Source: Streptomyces sp. LX-29 (GTDB taxonomy: Bacteria; Actinomycetota; Actinomycetes; Streptomycetales; Streptomycetaceae). From it: a stretch of DNA of 64,000 bases. Where the stretch lies: contig NZ_CP089746.1 in the NCBI RefSeq assembly GCF_029541745.1, positions 4,039,559 through 4,103,558 of the forward strand. The letters run 5' to 3'. The notes under the pieces were generated by a model. That model saw only the letters and a program-made list of their open reading frames with translations. It had not been told where the DNA came from and ran no database searches. Each line of letters starts with the position of its first letter. Position 1 is the stretch's first letter. A program made the position numbers and the translations under genes. Positions 1 to 9,342 of this stretch are shown piece by piece.

Positions 1-2
1 GC

Positions 3-9
3 ACTCAAT
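3..9 (+). promoter_or_regulatory. Right half of an HspR operator (HAIR) upstream of dnaK
   Basis: ACTCAAT lies 22 bases before the dnaK start. It matches the right arm of the HspR-associated inverted repeat, CTTGAGT-N7-ACTCAAG, at six of seven positions. The left arm would lie outside the window. A full site of the same type is visible before clpB in this window, and hspR closes this operon, so autoregulation by HspR with DnaK as co-repressor is expected from the known Streptomyces system. A single half-site is weak evidence by itself. Confidence 0.6.
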
Positions 10-31
10 GATGTAGCTGGAGGACTCCGAA

Positions 32-1882
32 ATGGCACGTGCGGTCGGCATCGACCTGGGTACGACGAACTCCGTCGTCAGTGTTCTCGAAGGCGGTGAG
101 CCCACCGTCATCACCAACGCCGAGGGCGCCAGGACCACGCCGTCCGTTGTGGCCTTCGCGAAGAACGGCGAGGTGCTGGTCGGCGAGGTCGCCAAGCGCC
201 AGGCCGTGACCAACGTGGACCGGACCATCCGCTCGGTCAAGCGCCACATGGGCACCGACTGGAAGATCAACCTCGACGGCAAGGACTTCAACCCGCAGCA
301 GATCAGCGCCTTCATCCTGCAGAAGCTGAAGCGGGACGCCGAGGCCTACCTGGGCGAGAAGGTCACCGACGCGGTCATCACCGTCCCGGCGTACTTCAAC
401 GACTCCGAGCGTCAGGCCACCAAGGAGGCCGGTGAGATCGCGGGCCTCAACGTCCTGCGCATCGTCAACGAGCCCACCGCGGCCGCGCTCGCCTACGGCC
501 TCGACAAGGACGAGCAGATCATCCTCGTCTTCGACCTCGGTGGCGGCACCTTCGACGTCTCGCTGCTGGAGATCGGCGACGGCGTCGTCGAGGTGAAGGC
601 CACCAACGGCGACAACCACCTCGGTGGTGACGACTGGGACCAGCGCGTCGTCGACTACCTGGTGAAGCAGTTCCACAACGGCCACGGCGTGGACCTCTCC
701 AAGGACAAGATGGCCCTCCAGCGCCTCCGTGAGGCCGCGGAGAAGGCGAAGATCGAGCTGTCCTCGTCCACCGAGACCACGATCAACCTGCCCTACATCA
801 CGGCCTCCGCCGAGGGCCCGCTGCACCTGGACGAGAAGCTCACCCGGGCCCAGTTCCAGCAGCTGACCGCGGACCTCCTGGAGCGCTGCAAGACCCCGTT
901 CCACAACGTCATCAAGGACGCGGGCATCGCCCTGTCCGAGATCGACCACGTGGTCCTGGTCGGTGGCTCCACCCGTATGCCCGCCGTCGCCGAGCTCGTC
1001 AAGGAGCTGACCGGCGGCCAGGAGGCCAACAAGGGTGTGAACCCGGACGAGGTCGTCGCCATCGGCGCCGCCCTGCAGGCCGGTGTCCTCAAGGGTGAGG
1101 TCAAGGACGTCCTGCTCCTCGACGTGACCCCGCTGTCCCTCGGTATCGAGACCAAGGGCGGCATCATGACCAAGCTGATCGAGCGCAACACCACGATCCC
1201 GACCAAGCGCTCCGAGATCTTCACCACGGCCGAGGACAACCAGCCGTCCGTGCAGATCCAGGTCTACCAGGGCGAGCGCGAGATCGCGGCGTACAACAAG
1301 AAGCTCGGCATGTTCGAGCTGACCGGCCTGCCGCCGGCCCCCCGTGGCGTCCCGCAGATCGAGGTCGCCTTCGACATCGACGCCAACGGCATCATGCACG
1401 TGACCGCCAAGGACCTGGGCACGGGCAAGGAGCAGAAGATGACCGTCACCGGCGGCTCCTCGCTGCCGAAGGACGAGGTCGACCGGATGCGCCAGGAGGC
1501 CGAGCAGTACGCGGAGGAGGACCACCGCCGCCGCGAGGCCGCCGAGACCCGCAACCAGGGCGAGCAGCTCGTCTACCAGACGGAGAAGTTCCTCAAGGAC
1601 AACGAGGACAAGGTCCCGGGTGACGTGAAGTCCGAGGTCGAGGCCGCCCTCTCCGAGCTCAAGGAGAAGCTGAAGGGCGAGGACACCGCGGAGATCCGCA
1701 CCGCCACCGAGAAGGTCGCGGCCGTCTCCCAGAAGCTCGGCCAGGCGATGTACGCCGACGCCCAGGCCGCCGGCGCGGCCGGTGCCGCCGGTCCGGACGG
1801 TGCCGCGCCCAAGGCCGACGACGACGTCGTCGACGCCGAGATCGTGGACGAGGCCGACAAGGGCCGGGGCGGTGCGGCGTGA
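32..1882 (+). CDS. dnaK: Molecular chaperone DnaK (Hsp70)
   Basis: ATP-dependent cytoplasmic Hsp70 that binds exposed hydrophobic segments and works with DnaJ and GrpE. The 616-residue product is of normal actinobacterial length. The nucleotide-binding domain (about 1-370) starts with the phosphate-1 motif GIDLGTTNS and has the phosphate-2 motif DLGGGTFDVS near residue 168. A substrate-binding domain follows, then an Ala/Asp-rich C-terminal tail. The ATG has a GGAGG ribosome site 7 bases upstream. It is first in dnaK-grpE-dnaJ-hspR and overlaps grpE by 4 bases (GTGA), so the two are translationally coupled. Regulation is expected through HspR at the HAIR site just upstream. Confidence 0.98.
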   Translation: MARAVGIDLGTTNSVVSVLEGGEPTVITNAEGARTTPSVVAFAKNGEVLVGEVAKRQAVTNVDRTIRSVKRHMGTDWKINLDGKDFNPQQISAFILQKLKRDAEAYLGEKVTDAVITVPAYFNDSERQATKEAGEIAGLNVLRIVNEPTAAALAYGLDKDEQIILVFDLGGGTFDVSLLEIGDGVVEVKATNGDNHLGGDDWDQRVVDYLVKQFHNGHGVDLSKDKMALQRLREAAEKAKIELSSSTETTINLPYITASAEGPLHLDEKLTRAQFQQLTADLLERCKTPFHNVIKDAGIALSEIDHVVLVGGSTRMPAVAELVKELTGGQEANKGVNPDEVVAIGAALQAGVLKGEVKDVLLLDVTPLSLGIETKGGIMTKLIERNTTIPTKRSEIFTTAEDNQPSVQIQVYQGEREIAAYNKKLGMFELTGLPPAPRGVPQIEVAFDIDANGIMHVTAKDLGTGKEQKMTVTGGSSLPKDEVDRMRQEAEQYAEEDHRRREAAETRNQGEQLVYQTEKFLKDNEDKVPGDVKSEVEAALSELKEKLKGEDTAEIRTATEKVAAVSQKLGQAMYADAQAAGAAGAAGPDGAAPKADDDVVDAEIVDEADKGRGGAA

Positions 1883-2532
1883 CGGAGGAGACCCCGGGCT
1901 TCGAGGAGCAGCCCGACGTCCCCTCCGAGTCCGCGAAGACCCCTGACGACGCGGCGCAGGGCGCCGGGTCCGCCGACAAGGCGGGCCCGGCCGCGGCCCC
2001 GACCGGGGACGAACTGGTGGAGGTCGGTCTGAAGGCGCAGCTGGACCAGGTCCAGACGGCGCTGAACGAGCGCACCACGGACCTGCAGCGACTCCAGGCG
2101 GAGTACCAGAACTACCGCCGCCGGGTCGAGCGGGACCGCGCCACGGTCAAGGAGATCGCGGTCGCGAACCTGCTCACCGAGCTGCTGCCGGTGCTCGACG
2201 ACATCGGCCGCGCCCGGGACCACGGCGAGCTGGTCGGCGGCTTCAAGTCCGTCGCCGAGTCGCTGGAGACCGTGGCCGCCAAGATGGGGTTGCAGCAGTT
2301 CGGCAAGGAGGGCGAGCCCTTCGACCCGCTGGTGCACGAGGCGCTGATGCACAGCTACGCGCCGGACGTCACCGAGACGACGTGCGTGCAGATCCTCCAG
2401 CCGGGGTACCGGATCGGCGAGCGTACGATCCGCCCGGCGCGGGTCGCGGTCGCCGAGCCGCAGCCGGGTGCTCAGCCCAAGGGCGAGGACGCGGCGGCCG
2501 ACGAGGAGAACGGTGGCCCGGACGAGGGCTGA
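1879..2532 (+). CDS. grpE: Nucleotide exchange factor GrpE
   Basis: Exchanges ADP for ATP on DnaK, resetting the chaperone cycle. The product is 217 residues. The first 55 or so are acidic and low in complexity. A long alpha-helical coiled-coil segment follows (LQRLQAEYQNYRRRVERD), and the C-terminal beta domain carries the family signature near VQILQPGYRIGERTIRPARVAV. The GTG start overlaps the dnaK stop as GTGA. The acidic tail after the beta domain is common in actinobacterial GrpE. It is the second gene of the HspR-controlled operon, 63 bases before dnaJ. Confidence 0.97.
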   Translation: MTEETPGFEEQPDVPSESAKTPDDAAQGAGSADKAGPAAAPTGDELVEVGLKAQLDQVQTALNERTTDLQRLQAEYQNYRRRVERDRATVKEIAVANLLTELLPVLDDIGRARDHGELVGGFKSVAESLETVAAKMGLQQFGKEGEPFDPLVHEALMHSYAPDVTETTCVQILQPGYRIGERTIRPARVAVAEPQPGAQPKGEDAAADEENGGPDEG

Positions 2533-2595
2533 CGGCATAGCGGTTTCAACCGACACTGACGTCATGACGATGGCAGGAGAGGAGGGACGTCGAGG

Positions 2596-3774
2596 ATGAG
2601 TCTGAGCAGGGATGTGCTGGAGAAGGATCTCTACAAGGTCCTCGGCGTCCCCAAGGACGCCACCGAGGCGGAGATCAAGAAGGCGTACCGGAAGCTCGCC
2701 CGCGAGTTCCACCCGGACGCCAACAAGGGCGACGCCAAGGCCGAGGAGCGCTTCAAGGAGATCTCCGAGGCCAACGACGTGCTCGGCGACGCCAAGCGGC
2801 GCAAGGAGTACGACGAGGCCCGCGCGCTGTTCGGGAACGGCGGATTCCGCGCCGGCCCGGGCGCCGGCGGGCCCGGTGGCTTCAACTTCGACCTGAGTGA
2901 TCTCTTCGGAGGCTCCACGTCGGGCGGCGGGGGCGCGGGCGGCGGTTTCGGCGGCGGGCTGGGCGACGTGTTCGGCGGCCTGTTCAACCGGGGTGCCACC
3001 CGTACCCAGCCGCGCCGTGGCCAGGACATCGAGTCCGAGGTGACGCTGAGCTTCACCGAGGCCGTCGAGGGGGCCACGGTCCCGCTGCGGATGTCCAGCC
3101 AGGCGCCGTGCAAGGGCTGCTCCGGCACCGGCGACAAGAACGGCACCCCGCGGGTCTGCCCGACCTGCGTCGGCACCGGCCAGGTCTCCCGCGGCAGCGG
3201 CGGCGGCTTCTCGCTCACCGACCCCTGCGCGGACTGCCGGGGCCGGGGCCTGATCGCCGAGAACCCCTGTGACGTGTGCAAGGGCAGCGGGCGCGCCCGC
3301 TCCTCGCGCACCATGCAGGTCCGGATCCCGGCCGGGGTCACCGACGGGCAGCGCATCCGGCTGCGCGGCAAGGGCGCCCCAGGCGAGACCGGCGGCCCCG
3401 CCGGCGACCTCTATGTGGTCGTCCACGTCGACGCCCACCCGGTCTTCGGCCGCAAGGACGACAACCTCACCGTCACCGTCCCGGTCAGCTACCCGGAGGC
3501 GGCGCTCGGCGGCGAGATCAAGGTGCCCACCCTCGGCGGGCCCCCGGTCACCCTGAAGCTGCCGGCCGGCACCCCCAACGGCCGGACCATGCGCGCCCGC
3601 GGCAAGGGCGCCGTGCGCAAGGACGGCACCCGCGGCGATCTGCTGGTCACCGTGGAGGTGTCGGTGCCCAAGGATCTTGACGAGAAGGCGCGTGAGGCGC
3701 TGGAGTCGTACCGCGAGGCGACCGCGGACCAGGACCCGCGGGCGGAGCTGTTCCAGGCGGCGAAGGGAGCATGA
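2596..3774 (+). CDS. dnaJ: Co-chaperone DnaJ (type I Hsp40)
   Basis: Stimulates the DnaK ATPase and delivers substrates. The J domain at the N-terminus carries the HPD motif (FHPDANKG, near residue 40). A Gly/Phe-rich linker follows at about 78-135. Next come four CxxCxGxG-type zinc-finger repeats (CKGCSGTG, CPTCVGTG, CADCRGRG, CDVCKGSG), then the C-terminal substrate-binding domains, so this is a complete type I DnaJ of 392 residues. The start is set by an AGGAGAGGAGGG purine tract just upstream and by similarity from residue 2 on. The hspR start follows the stop by 4 bases. Confidence 0.97.
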   Translation: MSLSRDVLEKDLYKVLGVPKDATEAEIKKAYRKLAREFHPDANKGDAKAEERFKEISEANDVLGDAKRRKEYDEARALFGNGGFRAGPGAGGPGGFNFDLSDLFGGSTSGGGGAGGGFGGGLGDVFGGLFNRGATRTQPRRGQDIESEVTLSFTEAVEGATVPLRMSSQAPCKGCSGTGDKNGTPRVCPTCVGTGQVSRGSGGGFSLTDPCADCRGRGLIAENPCDVCKGSGRARSSRTMQVRIPAGVTDGQRIRLRGKGAPGETGGPAGDLYVVVHVDAHPVFGRKDDNLTVTVPVSYPEAALGGEIKVPTLGGPPVTLKLPAGTPNGRTMRARGKGAVRKDGTRGDLLVTVEVSVPKDLDEKAREALESYREATADQDPRAELFQAAKGA

Positions 3775-3778
3775 CCCC

Positions 3779-4258
3779 ATGGACCCGATGGACCCGGCAG
3801 GCAGGGACGCTCGGCGGCGCAATCCGTACGAGCTGACCGACGAATCACCGGTGTACGTCATCTCGGTGGCGGCCCAGCTGTCCGGTCTGCACCCGCAGAC
3901 CCTGCGCCAGTACGACCGGCTCGGCCTGGTCTCCCCCGACCGCACCGCCGGCCGTGGGCGCCGCTACTCGGCCCGTGACATCCAGCTGCTCCGCCAGGTG
4001 CAGGCGCTCTCCCAGGACGAGGGCATCAACCTCGCCGGTATCAAGCGGATCATCGAGCTGGAGAACCAGGTGAGCGCGCTCCAGGCGCGGGTGGCCGAGC
4101 TCCAGCAGGCGGTCGAGGGCGCGGCCGTCGCCATGCAGCAGCGTGAGGCCCAGGTCCACGCGTCCTACCGGCGCGACCTGGTGCCGTACCACGAGGTGCA
4201 GCAGACGAGCGCGCTGGTGGTCTGGCGGCCCAAGCCGAACCGCAAGCGGCCCGAGTAG
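3779..4258 (+). CDS. hspR: Heat-shock repressor HspR (MerR family)
   Basis: MerR-type winged-helix repressor of the dnaK operon and clpB in Streptomyces; it binds HAIR operators with DnaK as co-repressor. The 159-residue product has the MerR helix-turn-helix at about 22-90 (VISVAAQLSGLHPQTLRQYDR, then RRYSARDIQLLRQVQ), a coiled-coil dimerisation helix (ENQVSALQARVAELQQAV) and a basic C-terminus. I chose the ATG 4 bases after dnaJ because the Arg-rich extension further upstream in this frame is the dnaJ shadow. Expressed from the operon, it closes a feedback loop with DnaK. A HAIR half-site lies before dnaK and a full one before clpB. Confidence 0.96.
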   Translation: MDPMDPAGRDARRRNPYELTDESPVYVISVAAQLSGLHPQTLRQYDRLGLVSPDRTAGRGRRYSARDIQLLRQVQALSQDEGINLAGIKRIIELENQVSALQARVAELQQAVEGAAVAMQQREAQVHASYRRDLVPYHEVQQTSALVVWRPKPNRKRPE

Positions 4259-4269
4259 CCCGTCCCGCA

Positions 4270-5025
4270 TCAGGCGGTCGGCGCTCGGGCCCCGGCCCGG
4301 GCCCCCGCCTCCTGCGGCTCGCCCGTCACCGCCTCCATGAAGGTGCCGCGGCCGTCGGCGATCCGATAGCTGCGGAACAGCTCCGGCCCGCCCGTCACCT
4401 GGACGAACAGCGTGTCCCGATGGACCCGCAGGGCCCGGGCGCCGGCGTCCAGCGGCGGGTCCAGCGGGAGCCCGGCACGGGGCCGTCCGGCCCTGTCGTG
4501 GCGTCGTAGCTCCGCCCGCTCTCCGGGCTCCAGCAGGAACAGCGTCCCGTCGTCGCCGACGTCCCATCCGCCGCGCCGGTGCAGCTCCAGCGAGCGCGGG
4601 TTGACGGCGGTCGGCCGCCGCCACAGCTCGCCCCAGCGGTCGCCCCGCCGCCCCAGGCGCCGGACGTGGTTGCCGCCCGCGACGTCGAGGACCAGCACGG
4701 TGAAGACCGGCGCTCCGTCCGCGTCCTCGTGCACCCGCAGGTCGATGGCGACCCCGCTGTCGGCGGGCGGGGTCACACTGCGCTCGACCATCCCGCCCGG
4801 CGAGACCACGTCGATGACTCCGGAGTGCCGTAGCAGGTAGAAGCGGCTCGCCCCCGCCTCCACGCACCGGGCGTCGAATCCGTCGCAGCGGGCCACCACC
4901 CCCGTCGCGTTCGCGGTCACATGGCACCCGCCCGTGGAGACGAGATAGACATGACCGTCCTTGCCGACGCTCATCTGCGCCGCATCGGGGTGGAAGTGTC
5001 GACGGTTTTCGATCACGTTCGCCAT
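4270..5025 (-). CDS. Hypothetical protein, beta-rich
   Basis: Not recognised. The 251-residue product starts MANVIENRRHFHPDA and is made of short Gly/Asp-separated beta-like strands (GHVYLVSTGGCHV, SGVIDVVSPGG, DGTLFLLEPGER, DTLFVQVTGGPELF). This suggests a propeller or beta-sandwich fold. No signal peptide or membrane segment is seen. TACGCT ends 6 bases before the ATG, so the mRNA is probably leaderless and the start is well placed. It converges on hspR with only 11 bases between, and its 5' side faces the end of the LuxR gene. Function cannot be assigned. Confidence 0.7.
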   Translation of the reverse strand: MANVIENRRHFHPDAAQMSVGKDGHVYLVSTGGCHVTANATGVVARCDGFDARCVEAGASRFYLLRHSGVIDVVSPGGMVERSVTPPADSGVAIDLRVHEDADGAPVFTVLVLDVAGGNHVRRLGRRGDRWGELWRRPTAVNPRSLELHRRGGWDVGDDGTLFLLEPGERAELRRHDRAGRPRAGLPLDPPLDAGARALRVHRDTLFVQVTGGPELFRSYRIADGRGTFMEAVTGEPQEAGARAGARAPTA

Positions 5026-5092
5026 GGCCTGAGCGTAGGAAGATCGGGCAAACGACCATATCCCCAATGTTCGGGGGCGGCTGTCGGGTTTA

Positions 5093-6088
5093 TCAGCCGC
5101 CGAGTACGGCGATGAGCTCGTCCCGCCCGCTCGTTCGGGTCTTCCGGAATATGGATTTCAGATGGTCGTTAACCGTATAAGGAGAAAGCCCGAGCCGATG
5201 TGCGATTTGCTTGGGCGCCCGGCCGGTGCGCAGTAGCGCGACGACCCCGCGCTCCCGGGGCGTCAGTCCGTACCACGCCGCGAAGATGGGCAACAACACG
5301 TCACCGCTGGCCGCCTGGACGACGACCGCCACCTCGCCCGCCCCGGACAGCGGCTGGCCCTGGAGGGCGACCCAGCGGCCCGCGTGCGCGGCCGGCACAC
5401 AGATCATCGGCTGCGGCCCGGGGGCCTCCGGCGGCGACGCCGCCACCTCGCTCGCCAGCATCGCCGCGGCCCACTCCGGGGACGACAGCCACTCCGACGG
5501 CAACGCGCGCAGCCACGCCCGCGCCTCGGCGGTCACCGCCCGGACGGTGTGGTCCCCGCCGATCAGGATCACCCCGGGCGGCGGCGGGGGCCCGGCCGGG
5601 AGCCACGGACCCGCCCGGACGTAGCCGCGCAGCGCGGCGGTCAGGGTGGGGGTCAGCTGCCGTAACCGGTCCGCCTCCTCCGGCTGGAAGACCGGGCAGC
5701 CCTCCTCCCGGAACAGACACAGCGTCCCCCACACCCCGTGCGCGTCCCGCAGTGCCAGCCGCAGTTCGCACCCCATCCCGTGCTCCTTGAGGATCTCCCG
5801 CGCCCGCAGCCCGCCGTCGGCGCCGTCCTCGCCCGCGTCCGCCCGCAGCATCGCCACCGGCACCGGTCGGCGGGCGAGCTCGGTGGGGCGGAACGGATCG
5901 TCCCCCAGGTAGCAGTTGAGCATTTCCGCACGGGCGAATTCCCGTTCGTATCGGTGCCAGAATCCGAACGACACCGTGCCCGTGACCGGATTCATTCCGA
6001 TCAGATGCAGCGCGTCATGCGGAACCCGAGGGGTGATCTCGCGGGAAAACCATGCGCCCATGTCGTCCGGGCTCGGGTCGTGAACCAC
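5093..6088 (-). CDS. LuxR-family transcriptional regulator
   Basis: DNA-binding regulator of 331 residues. The C-terminal GerE-type helix-turn-helix (about 275-325) reads LTPRERGVVALLRTGRAPKQ, with recognition-helix residues around LGLSPYTVNDHLKSIFRK. The N-terminal 200 residues resemble a GAF-like sensory domain (ELRLALRDAHGVWGTLCLFR), so a small ligand is plausible but unknown. There is no receiver aspartate or ATPase domain. TAGAAT stands 6 bases before the GTG, indicating a leaderless transcript. It is upstream of the unknown 4270-5025 gene on the same strand, with a 67-base gap, and could control it. Confidence 0.85.
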   Translation of the reverse strand: MVHDPSPDDMGAWFSREITPRVPHDALHLIGMNPVTGTVSFGFWHRYEREFARAEMLNCYLGDDPFRPTELARRPVPVAMLRADAGEDGADGGLRAREILKEHGMGCELRLALRDAHGVWGTLCLFREEGCPVFQPEEADRLRQLTPTLTAALRGYVRAGPWLPAGPPPPPGVILIGGDHTVRAVTAEARAWLRALPSEWLSSPEWAAAMLASEVAASPPEAPGPQPMICVPAAHAGRWVALQGQPLSGAGEVAVVVQAASGDVLLPIFAAWYGLTPRERGVVALLRTGRAPKQIAHRLGLSPYTVNDHLKSIFRKTRTSGRDELIAVLGG

Positions 6089-6220
6089 ACGATGATTCTA
6101 GAGATCGCGCGACCGAGGAGCGTGCGGGTTCCCTCCGAACGCACACCGTTCGGCCCTTCGGTCCGGCCCCCGAATCGCCTTCCAGCGCAAAGGTGTTCCC
6201 TTTCGGGTGGCAAAGGGGGG

Positions 6221-6252
6221 CGCGGTCAGCCGAGTTCGCGGTCAGCCGAGTT
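6221..6252. repeat. 16-bp tandem duplication over the S41 remnant stop codon
   Basis: CGCGGTCAGCCGAGTT occurs twice, directly adjacent (6221-6236 and 6237-6252). The second copy holds the last codons and the stop of the peptidase remnant, so the duplication left a second stop-like TCA downstream. Confidence 0.85.
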
Positions 6253-7075
6253 CGCGGACCGCGCGGTCGAACGCCTCGGAGAACGGCGCCCGCATGCCCG
6301 GGGACGGCGGGATGCCCGGCCCGTCGAAGGTGTGGCCGTCCCGGGTCAGGTACTCCTCGTTCGGCAGGCCGAGGCGCCAGCCGTTGGGGAGCGTGCGGAC
6401 GAGCACGTCGGAGAAGACGCCCTGCGTCGGCTCGCCGACGCGGATCGTCCGCCCGGGCCGGTTCATCAGGGCCTGGGTGAGGGTCTCGCCCGCGCTGAAG
6501 GTGGAGCCGCTGGTGAGGACCGCGACCGGACCGGTGTAGGACGCGGCGCCGGTCGCCGGTCGCACGGTCGCCCGCTGCGGGTGGGTGTGCCGGGTGGGAT
6601 CGGTCGGGTGGTTCCGGGCGCGCTTGGCGTAGGCGAAGTGGAGCCGGTCGGTGAGGCGTTCGGCGAGGCCCAGGGCGAGCGCGTCGGAGCCGCCGCCGTT
6701 GATGCGGAGGTCGAGGACCAGGCCGCGCAGCCTTGCGGTGCTCTCGGGGGTGAAGACCGCGTCGAGAGCCTTGTCGAGCTCGGCCCGGTTCGCGGCGTAG
6801 CCGTTGTCGCCGCCCTCGCCGGTGTAGCCGCCGAAGCCGGAGACGCGCAGATACCCCTTCCCGCCGGGCAGGTCCGCGTAGGTGATCCGACCGGCGGCGA
6901 ACTCCCGTACGGGCGCGCCCCTCAGCTCGTGTTGCAGGGTGTGGGCCTTGGCCTCGGCGTCCACCTTCTCACCGATGGGACCGGTGCCGGGTCGGAGCTG
7001 GAAGAACCGGCGGTCGCTCGCGGGGTCGGCCAGGGAGACGCCAGGGCTTTGGCGGCGGTGGACCTGAGTCGCGTC
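6242..7075 (-). pseudogene. S41-family peptidase remnant, N-terminus lost
   Basis: The C-terminal part of an S41 (tail-specific/C-terminal processing) serine peptidase is intact: LRGLVLDLRINGGGSDALAL, then the nucleophile region VAVLTSGSTFSAGE with Ser in the TSGSTFSAGET motif, then GEPTQGVFSD and a C-terminal GPGIPP block. Family members are usually 400 residues or more and have an N-terminal domain or signal peptide. Here the frame upstream of about 7075 turns into Arg/His-rich sequence without any family match and runs antisense into the Uma2 gene. No good start with a ribosome site is seen. I read it as a 5'-truncated pseudogene; the exact left break is uncertain. Confidence 0.65.
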
Positions 7076-7264
7076 ATGGTGCCGTCTGATGAGTCGCCGA
7101 TAGCAGGCCACCTCGTCGTGGGCACAGGCTGGGCCGGAACATGCCGCTAACAGGTGAGTTGAGGGTGGGGACAACCCCCGTACGGTCTCTCGTCCGCCTA
7201 GCGTGGTGCGTCGCTTGTGCCACATGCCAGAAGCTGCCCACACTTGCGGAGGAGGTGCTGCGCC

Positions 7265-7912
7265 ATGACCGCTCTCGCCCACGACGCTCCTGTGGAGGTG
7301 CCCGACGTGCCCGACGTGCCCCCCGCGGAGGCGACTCTCGATGAGGCCCTGTGGCAGGCGTGGAGGACTCTCGAACTCCCCGAGGGCTTTCATGCGGAGA
7401 TCGTCGAGGAGTTCATCGAGGTGTCGCCTACCGGAAGCTCAAGCCATGGTCTTGTCGTCAACCGCCTGCGTGACGCTTTGTATGAGTACCTGAAGGGCGG
7501 TGAGTACGCCGCTCGCAACGACCTGAACGTCATCCATGGACTCAAGCCCTGGGTGCCGGACGTGTTCGTCGCCCCCAGAGAGACGGACGAGTGCCTCAGC
7601 GAGGACGGACTGGGGATCGTCGCCTCCGCCGTGAAACTTGTGGTGGAAGTCGTCTCTCCCGGCCATGAGAACCAGCAGCGCGACAGGGTTCGCAAGCGCC
7701 GTGCCTATGCGGAGGCGGGCATCCCCGTGTACGTGCTCGTCGACGCCTACGACAGGCACGGCACGGTCACCGTGCTCACCTCCCCCTCCCCGGATGAGGG
7801 TGAGTACGCCGCGTCCGTCTCCGTCCCGTACGGCACCGAGGTGCAGATTCCCGAGGGCCCGGCGAAGGGCTTCCCGATCACGGAGGAGATCACCGGCCCG
7901 CCGCGCGGCTGA
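7265..7912 (+). CDS. Uma2 family protein (DUF820, PD-(D/E)XK nuclease fold)
   Basis: The 215-residue product matches the Uma2/DUF820 family, a restriction-endonuclease-like fold common in Streptomyces and cyanobacteria with no settled role. Family marks are the Glu-rich N-terminal strand (EGFHAEIVEEFIEVSPTG), WVPDVFVAPRE (the D of the D-ExK core), VKLVVEVVSPGHENQQRD and RKRRAYAEAGIPVYVLVD. The ATG has GGAGGAGG about 8 bases upstream. Its last 23 bases overlap the convergent permease. A second Uma2 gene lies 2.6 kb away on the other strand. Domestic nuclease or regulator are both possible. Confidence 0.85.
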   Translation: MTALAHDAPVEVPDVPDVPPAEATLDEALWQAWRTLELPEGFHAEIVEEFIEVSPTGSSSHGLVVNRLRDALYEYLKGGEYAARNDLNVIHGLKPWVPDVFVAPRETDECLSEDGLGIVASAVKLVVEVVSPGHENQQRDRVRKRRAYAEAGIPVYVLVDAYDRHGTVTVLTSPSPDEGEYAASVSVPYGTEVQIPEGPAKGFPITEEITGPPRG

Positions 7913-9161
7913 CCGCCGCGCGCACCCCGTACCCGGCGGCCCCGGCCGCGAGCACCGCGGCGCCGGTCAGGACCGAGGCGGCGGGCAGGGCGAAGGCGAG
8001 GGCGAGGCAGCCGGCCAGGCCGAGGATCGGGACGGGCGGGGCGGGGCGGCCCTCGGCGGGTGTGAGGGTCCAGGCGGCGGCGTTGGCGATCGCGTAGTAG
8101 GCCAGCACGCCGAAGGAGGAGAAGCCGATCGCGCCGCGCAGGTCCACGGTGGCGGCGAGGACGGCGACGGCGGCGCCGACGGCGACTTCGGCGCGGTGCG
8201 GGACGTGGAAGCGGGGGTGGACCGCCGCGAGCGCGTGGGGCAGATGGCGGTCGCGGGCCATGGCGAGCGTGGTGCGCGAGACGCCCAGGATGAGGGCGAG
8301 CAGCGAGCCGAGGGCCGCGACGGCGGCGCCCACGCGGACGACGGGGACCAGACCGGGCGCGCCGGCGGCGCGGACCGCGTCGGCCAACGGGGCGGTGGCG
8401 TGGGCGAGTCGGTCGGGGCCGAGGACGGCGAGCACGGCGACGGCGACGGCCGCGTAGCAGACCAGGGTGATGGCGAGGGCGAGGGGGATCGCGCGGGGGA
8501 TGGTGCGGGCGGGGTCGCGCACCTCCTCGCCGAGCGTGGCGACGCGCGCGTATCCGGCGAAGGCGAAGAACAGCAGCCCGGCGGCCTGGAGCACCCCGCC
8601 GGGGGTGGCGTCCGCGCCGATGTCCAGCCGGGCGGCGTCCGCGGCACCGGAGGTCAGACAGGTGACCACCGCCGCCGCGAGGACGGCCAGCACCAGGGCG
8701 ACGATCACCCGGGTGAGCCAGGCGGACTTCTGAACTCCGGTGTAGTTCACGGCCGTCAGCGCCACCACCGCCGCGACCGCCACGGCGTGCGCGTGGTCGG
8801 GCCAGACGTAGGAGCCGACGGTGAGCGCCATCGCCGCGCAGGAGGCGGTCTTGCCGACCACGAACGCCCAGCCGGCCAAGTAGCCCCAGAAGTCGCCGAG
8901 TCGCTCGCGGCCGTAGACGTAGGTGCCGCCGGAGCGCGGGTACCGCGCGGCCAGCCGCGCGGAGGACGTCGCGTTGCAGTAGGCCACCACGGCCGCCACG
9001 GCGAGGCCCGGCAGCAGGCCCGAACCGGCCGCGCCGGCGGCCGGGGCCAAGGCGACGAAGACGCCTGCGCCGATCATCGACCCCAGCCCGATCACCACGG
9101 CGTCGAAGAGGCCCAGCCGCCGCTTCAGCCCGCGCGGCTCGGCCGCCTCCGATGCCCTCAT
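7890..9161 (-). CDS. APC-family amino acid permease
   Basis: Inner-membrane secondary transporter of 423 residues with about 12 hydrophobic segments. The APC signature is in helix 1 (VIGLGSMIGAGVFVALAP) and helix 3 region (RYPRSGGTYVYGRERLG). LGEEVRDPARTIPRAI is the conserved loop of amino acid/polyamine/cation symporters. The ATG is preceded by GAGGAG. It is convergent with the Uma2 gene and overlaps its end by 23 bases; it is divergent from the cupin gene. The substrate cannot be told; a cationic or neutral amino acid is likely by family. Confidence 0.88.
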   Translation of the reverse strand: MRASEAAEPRGLKRRLGLFDAVVIGLGSMIGAGVFVALAPAAGAAGSGLLPGLAVAAVVAYCNATSSARLAARYPRSGGTYVYGRERLGDFWGYLAGWAFVVGKTASCAAMALTVGSYVWPDHAHAVAVAAVVALTAVNYTGVQKSAWLTRVIVALVLAVLAAAVVTCLTSGAADAARLDIGADATPGGVLQAAGLLFFAFAGYARVATLGEEVRDPARTIPRAIPLALAITLVCYAAVAVAVLAVLGPDRLAHATAPLADAVRAAGAPGLVPVVRVGAAVAALGSLLALILGVSRTTLAMARDRHLPHALAAVHPRFHVPHRAEVAVGAAVAVLAATVDLRGAIGFSSFGVLAYYAIANAAAWTLTPAEGRPAPPVPILGLAGCLALAFALPAASVLTGAAVLAAGAAGYGVRAAVSRAAGR

Positions 9162-9342
9162 GTGTCACTCCTCGGCCGTGGACTCCTGGGCGGAATGTAG
9201 CGCGGCGGCCGCCGTCCGGCGCGGGCGCCGGCACGACGATGCGGGCCGAGGGGCGCGGGCCGCGGGGACGGGGCGAGGCGTCGGAATGTGGCGCGGGGTG
9301 CCCCGGGCGCACCATGGAGATGAGGCACGGGAGGAGACAACC

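Noticed and set aside
5..1525. Long open frame antisense to dnaK
   Set aside because: High third-position GC gives long antisense frames throughout this window. The translation is Leu/Gly/Val/Asp-biased with no family match, and dnaK is certain.
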